DNA of 64,000 nt, taken from assembly GCA_023653785.1 (NCBI GenBank), contig JAMKCH010005340.1, forward strand, positions 62,001-126,000, read 5' to 3'. The stretch is from Ophioderma brevispina. Taxonomy: Eukaryota; Echinodermata; Ophiuroidea; Amphilepidida; Ophiodermatidae. This document shows positions 36,623 to 48,968 of this stretch, piece by piece (position 1 is the stretch's first letter; each line of letters begins with the position of its first letter). The position numbers were made by a program, and so were the translations under genes. The notes beneath the pieces are model-generated. The model was not told the origin of the DNA. It saw only the letters and a list, made by a program, of their open reading frames with translations, and did no database searches.

Positions 36623-38339
36623 TTCGTGTGGGTGCGTATTGTGTTGGGTTGTTCGTTTGCAAACTGGTGTTAGACTGACACTAAAAAAACGTGTAAGTGT
36701 GTTGGGGTGTGTGCACGCGTGGATGTACACATCTTTGGATTTATCCTTGTGTCTGTCATGTGGCCACGTAAATGGTTCAGTTGTATTTTTTTTAAATTTG
36801 CATATGTCAATAATAAATATAAATACCAAAATATTATACGTTTATTAAACCTTTCAAATATAAGAGTATCTCAAGGCAAAAAAAATCCCGATGATAAACA
36901 TAACTAACTCAATATGAGAAAAATATTAATATATTGTTCATCCAATAAACCAATGCTATACATGGTTAGTTTGACCTAAATTGAATTTTCTTTTTTGCTC
37001 TGTGCCCTGAATTCGTGACAGATTGTTTTGCGTGTTATTAAGAATCGAGGATAAATTGGCATCATTAAGAGCAAAACCCCTAAAGATATAAAAGAACTCC
37101 ACAAAACAGCAGCTCGTGTAATAAAACTACTTGGTGCTGAATTATAAGGAAAAACCAGGTCACTAAGAAGCCTTGGGCAAAGATTTATATACAGTATAGT
37201 CCGAGTTAATATTTTCATTATAGGAAATGCACGGGCAGGACTTACACTATTAGAGTGGGTTTTTTTTGTGAGAAAATGGAGTTGAATTTTTTTTGTTTAG
37301 TTGCTGAATATAATGTCCAAGAGGAAGGGAAGATAGAGAGAACGAGGCAAGAGGTCCGTGAACGGGGTCACTTATAGAGTGAATTATCCCGAGGAAAAAC
37401 CCCGGGGATGAACAGGATAGCAACGGCTAGGTAGAATTACCGGCCAATATCCATAAGAGGGTCAAGTGGAGACGTGTTTTATACTGACCATTGAATCCCA
37501 TTGGGGTAGAATAGTAAATTGCACATGTAAAAGGCTGATGAGGCCGGAGATTTCATCCAATACCTGTCAAAGGAAGACATATATGGAAGATGCTTTAAGT
37601 TAAAGGACTATAAAATTGGATAGCGATTTTTTTCTCTCTATCCGCTGTTTCCTTTCGTTTACGCTGATCTTTTCTTTTATCAATTACATCACGATGGACT
37701 AGCCAAAATGTGGATGTGGGGCTATAACCCTTTGTTTTCTCACTGGAGTTTCCCAATACCCATCATCACTCAGCTTCATTGCTAATCTCTTCCTCCTGAA
37801 GCCTTTTTTTGCATTCGCCTCCCTTCTGTCCATCTTCATGATTTTTGCACCTCAGGCTTTTCCATTCATTACCTTCCTCAACAAGGACTCAAAATCTGCA
37901 TTGACATCATTTGTGCCACTTCAACGTCCTCATTGTTTTTGTTCAAGTAATCGGCACTCGACTTAGCTCCTCCTACTCAACCCTTGCTCCTCCTTGTTAC
38001 ACCAGCATCAATAATCACCAATGACGTACGCAAAGAGGATCGGAAGGATCCATGGACCCCAATACTTAAAGGAGAATTAGAACACACTCGCGGAATACTG
38101 TTAAAATGTTTTAAACAATCTTTGCCGTTGTTTAAAATGACAATATTTTATACACGTTGTTAAGACAGAGAACTTAAACAATCGCAACCGTATAGTTGTG
38201 TAAATGGTTTTTTTTCTGTGAAGGTGTCTGGATGCATATCTATACCTTGACCAACATCTCCAAGGGATCTTTACTCCTTGACTTTGGAGTCTTGGACAGT
38301 CCTCACTTTTTATGCTACAACTGCATATTCCCCATTGTG
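36623..38339. other. Unassigned sequence
   Basis: No gene is recognised. A T-rich run lies near 37261-37267 and pyrimidine-rich patches near 37630-37960, none with a supportable exon. Confidence 0.4.
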
Positions 38340-38432
38340 TGATGGTGATGACATCATTGAAATCATGATCATCATCACCATCATCATCATGGTCATCATG
38401 ATGATCATGATCATGATCATCATCACCATCGC

Positions 38433-38463
<31 letters not shown>

Positions 38464-38550
38464 ATCATCATGATCATGATTATGATCATGATGATCATCG
38501 TCATCGTCATCATCATGATCATGATCATCATCACCATCACCACCAGTAAA
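38340..38550. repeat. GATCAT/ATCATC imperfect microsatellite
   Basis: About 210 bp of interleaved ATC, ATG and GATCAT words. Because ATGATCAT is self-complementary, the tract is rich in GATC palindromes and open in frames on both strands (Ile/Met repeats), which are not genes. Confidence 0.95.
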
Positions 38551-41382
38551 TAATCAGCAAGAACATCGCAACAAGTTTCGAACTCACCTCACACAGACCT
38601 ACTTCTAAAACAAGTTCGCATAACTTTTGTCACACTTGAAAGTAAGTTAGAGGAGCTTGGGATCTTTATCTAAAATTGCAGAACTAGGCACACTTGAGAA
38701 AGTAGGTCAAGTCAAGCTAAGTGTCATCTTCGATTCGCTGGTCAACAAACTGACCAGTCTCGTGTTGCGTACACGAGGGATACAACGCTGATGAACACCG
38801 GCGGACTGTATTATAGTACGTCCCGAAAAAAAGAACGCTCACACGTGCATACGTCGATCATTGAAGTTGATTGTACTATTGTACTAAAATCGTGCATAGA
38901 GCATATTAAAAGGAGGGCGGTTCAAAGTTTGATGGATGCCATGATTTCAGACTTACTCCATTGGATCACGTGATCCCATACGGTGTCTATTCAGCACAAT
39001 ACTATATAGACCGTACTGTTCTGTAAACTGAGGGTAGCGGGTATAAGGTTCTTTTCCCGTGGATGGTACTCTAACATTTTTGGGTAGGTGTGTGTCACCC
39101 AAATACTGTATAAAAGTGGTAGACCTCCAGTGGTTCATTTAGCTACTCAATATAAATTTTCCTAAAGTAGTTGGTGTTTTTTTGCCTCATTTTCATTATA
39201 GTTGAACGATTCAAATATCAAAACTAATGTTTTTACTTCCAGCATTGACCTATTTATAAATTGAAACACCATCAGTGCAATACGTACAAGCGACACGCAT
39301 TTTCCTAGTCATGAAAACATGTCTTAATTTCATTCGGAATCTGTATATGTTGATATATTTTATCAGTGGTCTTCCAATTCTCTAATGCGTAACTTCTAAC
39401 AGAAGGTGATCGTTCCCGTAGTAATCGTAATTCAAATCAAACCAATGCGTGACCTTGTATATAGTACTTGTATTACAACTGTTTATGGTGTGACGTATAT
39501 TTGGCGGGCTATTATTCATCCCACGTGGATGCTGTTAAAATCTTCAACATAGTTTAGTAGAATAAGGGAGTAGACACCACTGACAGAAACATACGCAAGG
39601 CTCCAAGATGCAATACGCCACTACAACAATGTACAGGGGCAAGCAATGCCTGTACCCAATGATCTACGGAGTGGCTCTAAGCAACCAGTCATTGCTATAG
39701 TTTGATCTCCTGCATATGGAAGGACAGGTGGCTTCATCAAGACAGTCTTCCCGTGTAGAGGATTTACTATACCGGCAGTTTAATATGCGCAAATGACATA
39801 TGGGAATTGAGCAATGGATTAATCTCTGTAGCTCTCTATGAGGGACACGCAAGTAAAAATACAACTCTGCGAATGTGAGGGAAAAAAGGAAGAAGAAAGA
39901 TAAGTGGAAGCGGCCAATTGTAGGGCCTTTCTATCATCCACATAAATTCCGTCCACTCAATAGAACCCCACTGAAAGATGCCTCAAAAACCATCCTTAAA
40001 GGGACAGGAGGAGATTTTTAGGATACAAATTTTTCTCAAATCACTGGATCGGTTGTAGACCCCCTACCGAGAACGTTTCGAAGGTTTATTGGTCAAACCC
40101 GGTGCAAAGAAAACCGCAACCGTTGTTTTGAACTTGCCTGCTATCGTAATCGTTCACCATAGGAAACCATGCTGTGACTGTCTGTCGTGCACGAAGGAAA
40201 AGTAATAAATCATCATCTTATAACATAAGACGGCGTATCGGCGTAGTCACTTCAGGTGTGATCAAATACATTGGAAGGCATTCCCAATATGTAAAAAACC
40301 GGTTCGAGAAAAATTGGGGGGCGCTTTTTTCGGGAAATCTCCCCCATGTCTCTTTTAAACCCTTAATTCATTTCAGTGAAAAAAGGCGCCGGTTTAGATC
40401 CCAGCCATTTTAGCGATTTACAAATTCACGTATAAGGCCTAACCTAATTGGATCCATGCCACACTTTCACCCATGCAGTTTGGGTTGAACATGATTAGGT
40501 TCGAAAAGTAGGTCCATATTGATATTCATAGCCCCTTTTAAAGTCGAGTTCTGAATGGACGTATCGAGCTAACACAACACTCGCGCGAACATATCACTTA
40601 AATTTTGCAACCTTTTGCCTTCCTTCCCTTAAGTCATTCAAAAGTCAGTTACCAATTTATTAAAGCGACAGCGTTATTCAAACTGCGATAAATATTGATA
40701 TGTTTTGCACTGCCCTTGGTTATGAAAAAACTCGTATATCAGTAGTACCTTTAAAGAGTGCAATGAACCCAATTTAACCTCAGCCCGGCGCCATGTGATC
40801 GCCGGACCCGTCCTCGCCTTCAATATTGTGCCTCCAACACATATCTCCTTGCCTATTCATTATAATCGTTCCTGTTTATATTAAACTTTTCGATATTAAA
40901 ATTGTGAATATTAAATAACATACAAGCATAGAAAGCAGGCGTTTCACCTCCAAACCTAGCCGCAAGTACCCTTGACCGTTAGTTGGATGTAAAAGGAGAT
41001 ATCTCACGCTTGTTTAGAGGGTCATCTTGCCCGGCGCCAGTGGCCTAACTAAGCGGCGACACAATGCTTATAATGTTACCTGTAAGCTTTTAGAATTGTA
41101 AAATTAAAAATGTTGGCGTTGCTCAAAACCTCAGAAGGGTATTCGAGCAGAAATGTACATGCACCCTTTTGCATAGTACAGATCTTTTTAACCGGGACAT
41201 GTCCGAACCCGTAAGATGGTGTCCTAACCCATAAGGGGACACAGCATCCTTGAAAACCGTTGAGAAGCCCTTCAAGTAGACAATTCCAACAATACCTGGG
41301 AACTTGCACATGCAAAGTAAGTGTGATTGATAATTTTCGATTACCAAGTCAGTGGAAATTGAGAAGACAAGATGTCAAGATA

Positions 41383-41384
<2 letters not shown>
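38551..41384. other. Unassigned sequence
   Basis: A TATA-box-like word, TATAAAAG, lies at about 39110. A 66-codon minus-strand frame at 39664-39864 and overlapping minus-strand frames at 41076-41347 are not recognised. Confidence 0.4.

Positions 41385-41420
<36 letters not shown>
41385..41420. repeat. (CT)n microsatellite
   Basis: An uninterrupted CT run of about 18 units. Confidence 0.95.
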
Positions 41421-41423
<3 letters not shown>

Positions 41424-41839
41424 CACCCTCAGGTCTACCTCCCTCCCCAAGGAAAGTTTTAGCATGGGAGTATAGACGGAGAAGTATATCCTAACCTGAA
41501 ATTGAAAAGTTATATAGTTTTCTTAACAACAAATCAGGATTCTTGTGAAAAATATTTGGATACCACAATTATCATTCAAAATCAAGAATCTTAGGGTCCG
41601 TTTAAAATAATTGGATACTTTATGGCAAATTTAGAAAAACAGGCATTACGCGGTCCTGAATTAAGGTGGCTATAACCTGGGTTGTTTTGTTCACTTACAA
41701 AATAGATATCTAGACCCAAAATTATACCAGCACCACCCTACCAAGTTGAAGTTCATGGGATGTTGCGTTTTGTTACAGTGGATAAATGACATCTGACATC
41801 ACATACAGACATCCATCCAGCAGTATCACACATGAAACC
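41421..41839. other. Unassigned sequence
   Basis: Nothing specific was seen here. Confidence 0.4.
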
Positions 41840-41876
41840 ACACACACACACACACACACATACATACACACACACG
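41840..41876. repeat. (CA)n microsatellite
   Basis: A CA run with two CATA interruptions. Confidence 0.92.
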
Positions 41877-42451
41877 CGAAACTATGATACAACTTAGTAG
41901 TTTTCAACATCATCAATTTGAGCGGAAGTGATATACCATGATATGAGTTCATTTAGCTAAGGCAAAAATTATGAATCCCATAATTTGAGTCACCATTTCA
42001 ACGGTAACCACGCGCGGGCTTACACTTTTGAGGCCATTACTGACTCGAGGTATACACCACCATCACCATCACATAGCTTTAATTGAGCCTTTGGGTCATA
42101 TCAAAATAATCTCCACGAGTATTTAATCAAAAAGTGCCAACTAAAAAAACCGCATAAAAACTTAAGAGTTCACGGTGAAAGGCTAATATCACCATACACC
42201 ACAGTCTTTATTCATACACATGACCAGTCACATAAGCTGGTAGAAAGAAAGAAAGAGAGAGTGTCCGCGCCTTGAACTTGTCCAGACTACGACATCGCTC
42301 ACCAGGGGTTAACGTTCCCTGGTCAATACGTGTCGGAATTGACAGGTTCAAAGCTGGTACGATATTTCATGTTCCCATATTAGCATAAACTCTTGTACGC
42401 GGAATCATCCGCCTGTCTGTGTTTAAGGGTAAATAATTAAAATGTACTTGG
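41877..42451. other. Unassigned sequence
   Basis: Nothing specific beyond a short GAAA run near 42243-42260. Confidence 0.4.
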
Positions 42452-43169
42452 CAACCTGATCCAGAAAAAGGCATATTTATCGTATATGTTCAATGGACAA
42501 GAAGGGCTCAGAGCGAGAAAAATAACATAACGAAAAGTCGAAACATGTTTCTTAATGGATTGCAACGTATAATACCATTGCCACCTGAACTATGGCATAC
42601 GAAGGGAATTACAGACGACTGGTATAAATGATCGGTGGTCGGCATCCTTTAAAATGTTTTGGCGGCCATTTTCCTTTTATCACCTTCTTCCTTTCCCTTT
42701 TACCCCTTCCCCCGATATACAGTGCCAATTATGTAGTGATCATGTGGTATAAATATGACCAATTCATCATTACCGTGCATGCCATACCTATACATCCACA
42801 TAATCAAGCGCATTCGACAAGTTCATAGTACTCCTTATCACCCATAAACAAATGGCTTCATGGAACGCATCAATTAACCGTACTACATGCCGTAGGCCTA
42901 TAACATTTAACATATTAACTAATACATATTTCTGAGCTAAAACCAAAAATATCACGATTTGCACTGCATGTGTGATCTTAAACAAATGCCAAGGTAGTCA
43001 CAATTATTTTTTTTCCTTTGTGTGATAGGGCAGTGATGCCGATGGGTAGATTTCCAAGTTCATACTCAATGCATAGTGCATTGAATTGTGTACTAGCAGT
43101 CGAGAGTGCACGACAGCTTGTGGTATATACTCCTGTTTGTGAACCTTTGCTTGGCTCATACGATGCACT
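42452..43169 (+). repeat. Tandem duplication, unit 1
   Basis: The ~718-bp unit begins 'cctgatccagaaa' and runs to 'cgatgcactttgtac'. It matches 43170-43872 over its whole length with small indels. Landmarks shared in order: 'atgttcaatggac', 'aacgaaaagtcgaaa', 'catcctttaaaatgttttgg', 'gatatacagtgccaattatg', 'ataatcaagcgcattcgaca', 'taggcagtgatgccgatggg'-like text and 'agtgcacgacagcttgtggt'. Confidence 0.88.
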
Positions 43170-43872
43170 TTGTACAATCTGATCCAGAAAGAAATATCTG
43201 CAGTATGTTCAATGGACCAGATGGGCTTCAGAGGAGCAAAATCACAAAACGAAAAGTCGAAAACGTGCTTCCTGGATTGCAACTTACAAACTATACCACT
43301 TTGGCAAACGAAGGGAAGTGGAGACGACTGGTATAAACGAACGATGGTTGGCATCCTTTAAAATGTTTTGGCGCCACTTTTCCTTTTATTCCCCTTCCCC
43401 TTTTCCTTTTACCCCTTCCCTCGATATACAGTGCCAATTATGTAGTGCTCATGTGGTATAAATATGACCACTTCACCATCACCGTGCATGCCATACCTAT
43501 ACATCCACATAATCAAGCGCATTCGACAAGTTCATGGCTTCATGGAACGCCTCAATTAACCGTACTTCATATTGTACAATGCCGTAGGCCAAAACCATTT
43601 AACATAACTAATACATAATTTCTCGAGCTAAACCTAAAATATCACGATTTGCCCTGTATGTGTGATCTAAAACAAATGCCAAGGTGTTCAATAATTTATT
43701 TCCTTTAGGTGTGATAGGGCAGTCATGCCGATGGGGTGAATTTCTAAGTTCGTACTCAATTACTCATAGTGCATTGAATTGTGTATTGGTAGTCGAGAGT
43801 GCACGACAGCTTGTGGTATTTTCTCCCGTGATCAAGCGAACCTTTGCTTGAATCATACGATGCATCTTGTAC
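43170..43872 (+). repeat. Tandem duplication, unit 2
   Basis: This is the second copy of the 42452-43169 unit. Frames in unit 2 or spanning the junction (for example 43004-43354 minus) are shifted relative to unit 1, so the duplicated segment is unlikely to be coding. A poly-G run of 17 at 43934-43950 lies just beyond. Confidence 0.88.
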
Positions 43873-43950
43873 AAAATGTTCTTTGTTGCTTTTTTTATAA
43901 ATAATTTGAGAATGAACATGCAATTATTATATTGGGGGGGGGGGGGGGGG

Positions 43951-44704
43951 CTTTTAACTATTAAAATAGGCACGGTAATCATACTAAAATGCGGCTTGCG
44001 TGCTTGTTTTTATGTAGATATTTTTTGAGACGTTCACGAGGATAATATTTGCTCGCGCGAGTGTACGTGTGCGCGCGTGTTTACTGGGCCCCTTCTTTTC
44101 AGCTGCAATTTTGTTCAATTTTCTGCAACAGACTCATAATCAAAATTGGGTTAACTTCCACGAGTTCTTTCAGATATTGATTGGATTCTGCGCTAATACA
44201 ACTCAAATATTTAATACAATACATATATCTAAATGCGTCTCTCCATAATAATTCATTCATGTGCTTGTAGTAATAATCCTATAAAACGTTATCCTGAAAT
44301 GATCACATTAGAAATTGATGAAGTAATCTATAAATTATACACACCCGTTTCCGGAGTCCCGTTGCACTTTTTCTTAACAGAGTGCGGCATTAATGAGAGA
44401 GAGTGCACCTTACGATCATCGCCCTGTGCATATGTCAGTTCTTATAGTCTGTGTTTGATCTCATCTCTTTGCTGCAGTGCGTATAGCAGTTTCACCAATT
44501 TGCTTTCAAAATATCCACGGTGATTTGTAGAAATCAAGTAAATATTTTATAGCTCAAAGCATGCATGACTGTTTTCAGATTTTCTTTTACGTGATTTTGA
44601 TTTTACGGGAAAATATTTATGCATTTAGAAGATGACCTATATGCTTGAAACACTAAAATAAAGACTGAAATACATTCGCGCTCGTTTGTCTAGTATCCAC
44701 GTAG
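43951..44704. other. Unassigned sequence
   Basis: A 96-codon plus-strand frame at 44233-44523 is not recognised and has no supporting features. Confidence 0.4.
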
Positions 44705-44910
44705 ACACAGTCCTCTGTGGTCCAGTGGTAAATCTCACACCTAGATGCGAGAGGACCGTTGTGAAAGTAATCATAGTACGACAGGTATCATAGTCCGGGC
44801 TCCATAGACGACAACCGAATAAAGCGTGAAACTAATGTTGTGTGAAGAGTCAACTGAATCGATTGCTCTATTGTTCACCATTGTTCCCGGACTGTGAGCC
44901 CGGAGGACTA
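44705..44910 (+). mobile_element. SINE-like head plus inverted-ended repeat F, copy 1
   Basis: 44705-44765 resembles a tRNA 5' half, with an A-box word 'TGGTCCAGTGGT' and a partly paired anticodon-like arm. 44790-44910 is repeat F: ends 'TAGTCCGGGCTC' and 'GAGCCCGGAGGACTA' are imperfect inverted repeats. The body ('ccatagacga', 'aataaagcgtgaaact', 'gaagagtca.ctgaatcgatt', 'tattgttcac') recurs at 59289 and 61456. Confidence 0.65.
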
Positions 44911-45460
44911 TATCTCCTGCCACACCGGGTTGGAGACAGTGTATTTTTCGTCTTGATTCAATGCTCGCCAGTTTCTCCAAGTTTCTATATAATATTTGGA
45001 AAATATTTATATATACTTTTATTTTAGTTTTGAGAAAAATTATGAAAATTTGACTTTGAAAACCTGCCTTAAGGATAGGTATAATGCCCCTCATGTACTT
45101 TCTCGGAACATTATAGAGTACTTTCTAATATTTGACAGCTATCGGTATAAGTATAATATACTTAGAGACATGAACAGGATGCAAGCATGGATCATTGTCT
45201 CCTCAACAAATGTCAGCAAAATGTTCAAGGAACATTGTGTCATGGACATGGACAGCCTTGCTACCTTGCTATCTTTATTGATAGTGTGTCTCATAAACAT
45301 TGGGCAAAAAGGCTATGTGCTAATTTTCTTAATGGGCAACGCGGAATTGTTTTTTGTTATTTTATTGTGTGAACATGTATCTTTTTTGGCTTAAACCTTA
45401 TGGATTTTATAATAATCTAATTCCCTGGACATTTGCTAAAGGGACCAATGTAACGAATCT
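44911..45460. other. Unassigned sequence
   Basis: Two overlapping plus-strand frames at 44996-45394 are not recognised. Confidence 0.35.
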
Positions 45461-45648
45461 GAGAGTCTCCCATGGAAAAAGTGTCCTATAACTTTCACGT
45501 TAACATGTCACCGGGTTAAAACCGTGACCTTGTAGACGAGGCTATGGGTACAGTGCTGAAACAACTGATGCGTAAAGCACACAATGGAAAACACAATAGA
45601 CAGATGGTTTGTAGGACACTCAGTCACACGGACCTGTATTTCATAACA
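45461..45648 (+). repeat. Dispersed repeat D, copy 2
   Basis: This copy matches 26558-26730 in the same orientation, with an extra ~20 bp near 45500-45530. Confidence 0.75.
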
Positions 45649-47909
45649 CTGGGACAATACAAGACCATTCATCATAATTGAATTTGTATGTCGAATATAG
45701 TTTATAGTCATTGACTGCTCACCACTCACCAGTTCATGTGATGTTATGTAACAGAGCTTCTCTTCAGGGAAAATGCCCCTCAACACTGTGTATACAGGGA
45801 ACGTCGAGGATAAATGCAGCGGCGGTCAACTGAATTTTGACGTCACTATTGACACGTAATCACGAAACCTTTAAAGAAATTTCAAGCAACATTTTCTCGG
45901 CAAGAGTTCCATTATGTCCCCTCCATAGGAATTCTGCAACCTTATCCTGTGGTTTATTCCGTCAAGGCTGCAGAATTCGTAGGGGAGGGGGTATTGAACT
46001 CTTTCCTATTTTCTCATTCCAAAACTGCTAGAGGTGGAGAGTCAACTCTACTGTCATGATTGTAACTTGGACTAATGGCGACAATGTACACTGAACGAGG
46101 CTAGAGGACCTCCCATATATAGCCCACATCAAAATTGTCAAATGCAGTTTGTATTGCTGCAGTATCTATTTTAATTCATTTCAAAAACGCATCATACAAA
46201 AACGAGGCGACAAAAGGCAAATTCTTAAATAAAAGGGAGATATATGTAAACAAACTGAGATCAAACAGAAACATCTGGTATAAACATCACATGTCATGTA
46301 AAGTTTGAGGTCAAAAGTTTTTTTTTTCGGGAGGGGGAGGGTTGTGGTGTTGCTTTTCAAATGCGTGTCAAGTATACCTCATATTTGTAAATAAAGTCGT
46401 AAGTTATTCTTGTAAACCTTGGGGGTTTGAAGAAAGACAATCTCTCAAATTCAACAGAGAAGCGGGGGTTGAACAAAATATCTAAGCGTGGATGGGGTAT
46501 CAGATTGCACAAATCGAACTATGCAGAGATAGAGCAATTGAGATTGATACTATAACGATATCATCGTTCTTTATCACTAACGGTATAGAAATGCACGTTC
46601 TTTGAACATTGTTGAGTATCATTATTTTTAAAGAGAGGCACTCCTACATAACATTTAACAGCTGCCGGTATGTAAGAGTAGTGATTTTCCAGTTATCGAT
46701 TTACCTCATTGCATTTATCCTCCAAATGACGTTTTGAGACAATTGTGCATTTTTTAAAGCAAGATATTCAACTGAAATTACTGAATGCAAGAAAGTCGAA
46801 GGTGTATGTACGTTAGTGTTCAGAAACAATATAGGACAAAGGTAGACGTTGTGTGTTTAGACTTCCAAACGTAAATGAATCCTAAACAGTTTGAAGCAGA
46901 GACAAATGTATCAAGTCTTATTCCGTAGACGTACAAGTGCTTTAGACAGAGTTTTATGCCCGATAGAAAGTAGGATATATAGCGAATTTATCAAACTCTT
47001 TTCAACCTCTCCCGATAATTCTTGAATAGAAAACAATATGTCCGTGAAAACAAAGTTATCATTGTACATATTTCATTTGGTACAATTAAATGATGCGAAA
47101 ATGTTATACGTGTTCAAATACTAAAATATAAAGCCACATTAAATGCAGGTGTTGCATTTAATTAATGGGTAAAATACTTTTAGTATATGCTTTGATTTCA
47201 CCGTTCGCATTGATAGCTATTGATCAATTGATGTTTCCGCCAGTATTTAAGCCTTAAAAATGCATAATGAAAACCGGTAAAAATAGTGACAACTTACCTT
47301 TAAAATATCAATTTGTGCTTCAAGTAAAATGAGGATAAAAATACCCACAAAGTGAGTCAGTTCGCTGAAACAAGACACTGTTTGAAATAGTCTCGAGTAG
47401 ACCGCGAGTTCCAGAAATAAAATGGACACTGGTCAGGCGGGCTGTCGAATTGAGTTGACTGTGTTCTTGACATAAAAAGTGCAAAGTCGTTGTTTGAATT
47501 AGATGCTTCTAAGAAGGGACACGTGAAAACAAGAAGAAATATTTTCGACGTCTTTTAGTGATGTCCAAGTATATATCCTTCTGGCATGTAAGCGACAACT
47601 GTTGTAGGCGACATAAACAACTCTCAGTGTTTGTTACAAATCGACTGCTCTCGTCGCGAATCGGTTCAGATTCAAATTGTGCTCACAAACACAATACGTC
47701 TTAGGTCAATTATAAAATTTCAGCATCAAAGGCAATTTTCCACACGAGCAGCGCTGTGCAGTTCAGGCGCGTCCAATGCGCTTTTGAACCTGAACTTGCA
47801 TTGAGAATAGTGAATAGAGAGCAAAGGCAACAGCGAGCAGGCAATTTGACTAGCTAGCTGCCACGGTCGGGGTAACCTTATCGCATTGGCCTTGCTGCTC
47901 GCTGAGGTC
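45649..47909. other. Unassigned sequence; right end may be promoter-proximal
   Basis: No gene is recognised over most of it. The last ~170 bp (47740-47909), just before a candidate start codon, is richer in GC and CpG than its surroundings. It contains a reverse CCAAT-type word near 47874-47890, which would suit a promoter or 5' UTR. Confidence 0.35.
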
Positions 47910-48032
47910 ATGGAACCGAACGACTTCTGCGAGCAGTTGGTAAATAAGACCCTTAGGTTAGTGAAAAAAGGTGATCAGGTTCTCTCGTTGTTGCTAAGAC
48001 AGCATGTAATGGTTCCGTGGCTCATGAAACAG
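47910..48032 (+). CDS. Candidate first coding exon; helical, possibly death-fold-like
   Basis: An ATG in a good context (G at -3, G at +4) opens 41 codons that end exactly at CAG followed by GTGAGA, a near-consensus splice donor. The exon is 123 bases, phase 0. The product begins MEPNDFCEQLVNKTLRLV, then KKGDQVLSLLLRQ, and ends VPWLMKQ. Predicted by eye it is two amphipathic helices with regularly spaced Leu/Val, which is reminiscent of the first helices of CARD or other death-fold domains. That comparison is inference from pattern only. Composition is unlike the surrounding AT-rich noise. Without splicing, the frame ends two codons later (VR, stop). Confidence 0.45.
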
Positions 48033-48765
48033 GTGAGATGAGAAAGAAAGAACGACGACCTTTTCCGGATATTAAAATTAATAGTAATTTGGTATTTTGT
48101 TTGGCTGCACATTTTTTTTCTTGGGCTCTTGGTTATAGTACTAAAGAGAGAGAGAGTACTTTATTTCAAACACAATTGTATTTTAGTCTAAGATATTTTG
48201 GTACCACTAAAATCAACGGAGAAATGTATTTACATTTCATGCATCCTGAACGAATGTATTTATATTTTGTTCATAATCTTACTTTCAGGAGTTACCCTAT
48301 ATCATAGCAAGGCAATTAGTTAATTGATTTTAGCTTTCATGATGAGGCAATTAGAACTATTTAGTTAATTAGTATGGCAGGCCATCTTCTTTTTTCTTAT
48401 AAACTCACTCATTTCCCCAATCCTTATAACGATTTAAAATTTGTTTTAATCAATGAACAGTCTTGATGGGACTTTTTATAAAGATAATGTTACATGCATG
48501 ATTCAAAAGAAACAAAGACGGTAGTGAATATAAATGAATAAAAGTCTTATTTAATGAAGTCAATACTTCCCATCATCAAATGTCTTATTTTTCTTACTTA
48601 TTGGTAATTTGTATGATTATTTTAAAATTAATTTACCCAATTTATTTCAAAAATATGTGACGATCCGGCCTCGAACAAGAGGAGTTCGTGCGTGTAATAC
48701 CTGTATTTTTCGCTGTAACCTTTCAAACCTCTCAACTAAGGCAAGAAACGAAGAGGTTAGATCAG
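48033..48765 (+). other. Putative intron of the candidate gene
   Basis: This AT-rich sequence lies between the candidate first exon and downstream coding-like sequence. A 96-codon frame at 48017-48307 overlaps the donor and is probably chance. Confidence 0.3.
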
Positions 48766-48968
48766 TGGGTTAGATCCTTATTGTCAATTAACGTTGGCCG
48801 CTCAGTGACCGCGGCCATACAACCCATGCAGTGCTTCAAGCGATGTTGGAAACTCAATAATATAAAGTCTCGGGTGAGAAAGAACTAAGAGAGTGGACGT
48901 TACAGCGTGAATGGGCAAACAAACATACAGGAATAGACGTATTTGAAGAAAGGAAGCAGTACTGGGAA
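48766..48968 (+). pseudogene. Coding-like segment with an apparent frame change
   Basis: Two frames look coding in succession. The first, starting after 'gatcag' (WVRSLLSINVGRSV... KLNNIKSR), reaches CGG followed by GTGAGA, a donor-like site near 48870, in phase 0. The second, one base out of register, reads EKELREWTLQREW, then ANKHTGIDVFEERKQYWE, and stops at a TAA near 48967. The second stretch is strikingly non-random for this AT-rich region. Either a one-base error or mutation joins them into one terminal exon, or they are parts of different splice forms. I recognise neither. Confidence 0.35.

Noticed and set aside
38278..38553. Met/Ile-rich frames on both strands
   Set aside because: Direct translation of the ATC/ATG microsatellite.
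39100..39118. TATA-box-like TATAAAAG
   Set aside because: No downstream coding exon or other promoter feature supports it.
43004..43354. 116-codon minus-strand frame
   Set aside because: It spans the junction of a tandem duplication, and the equivalent sequence in the other unit is out of frame.
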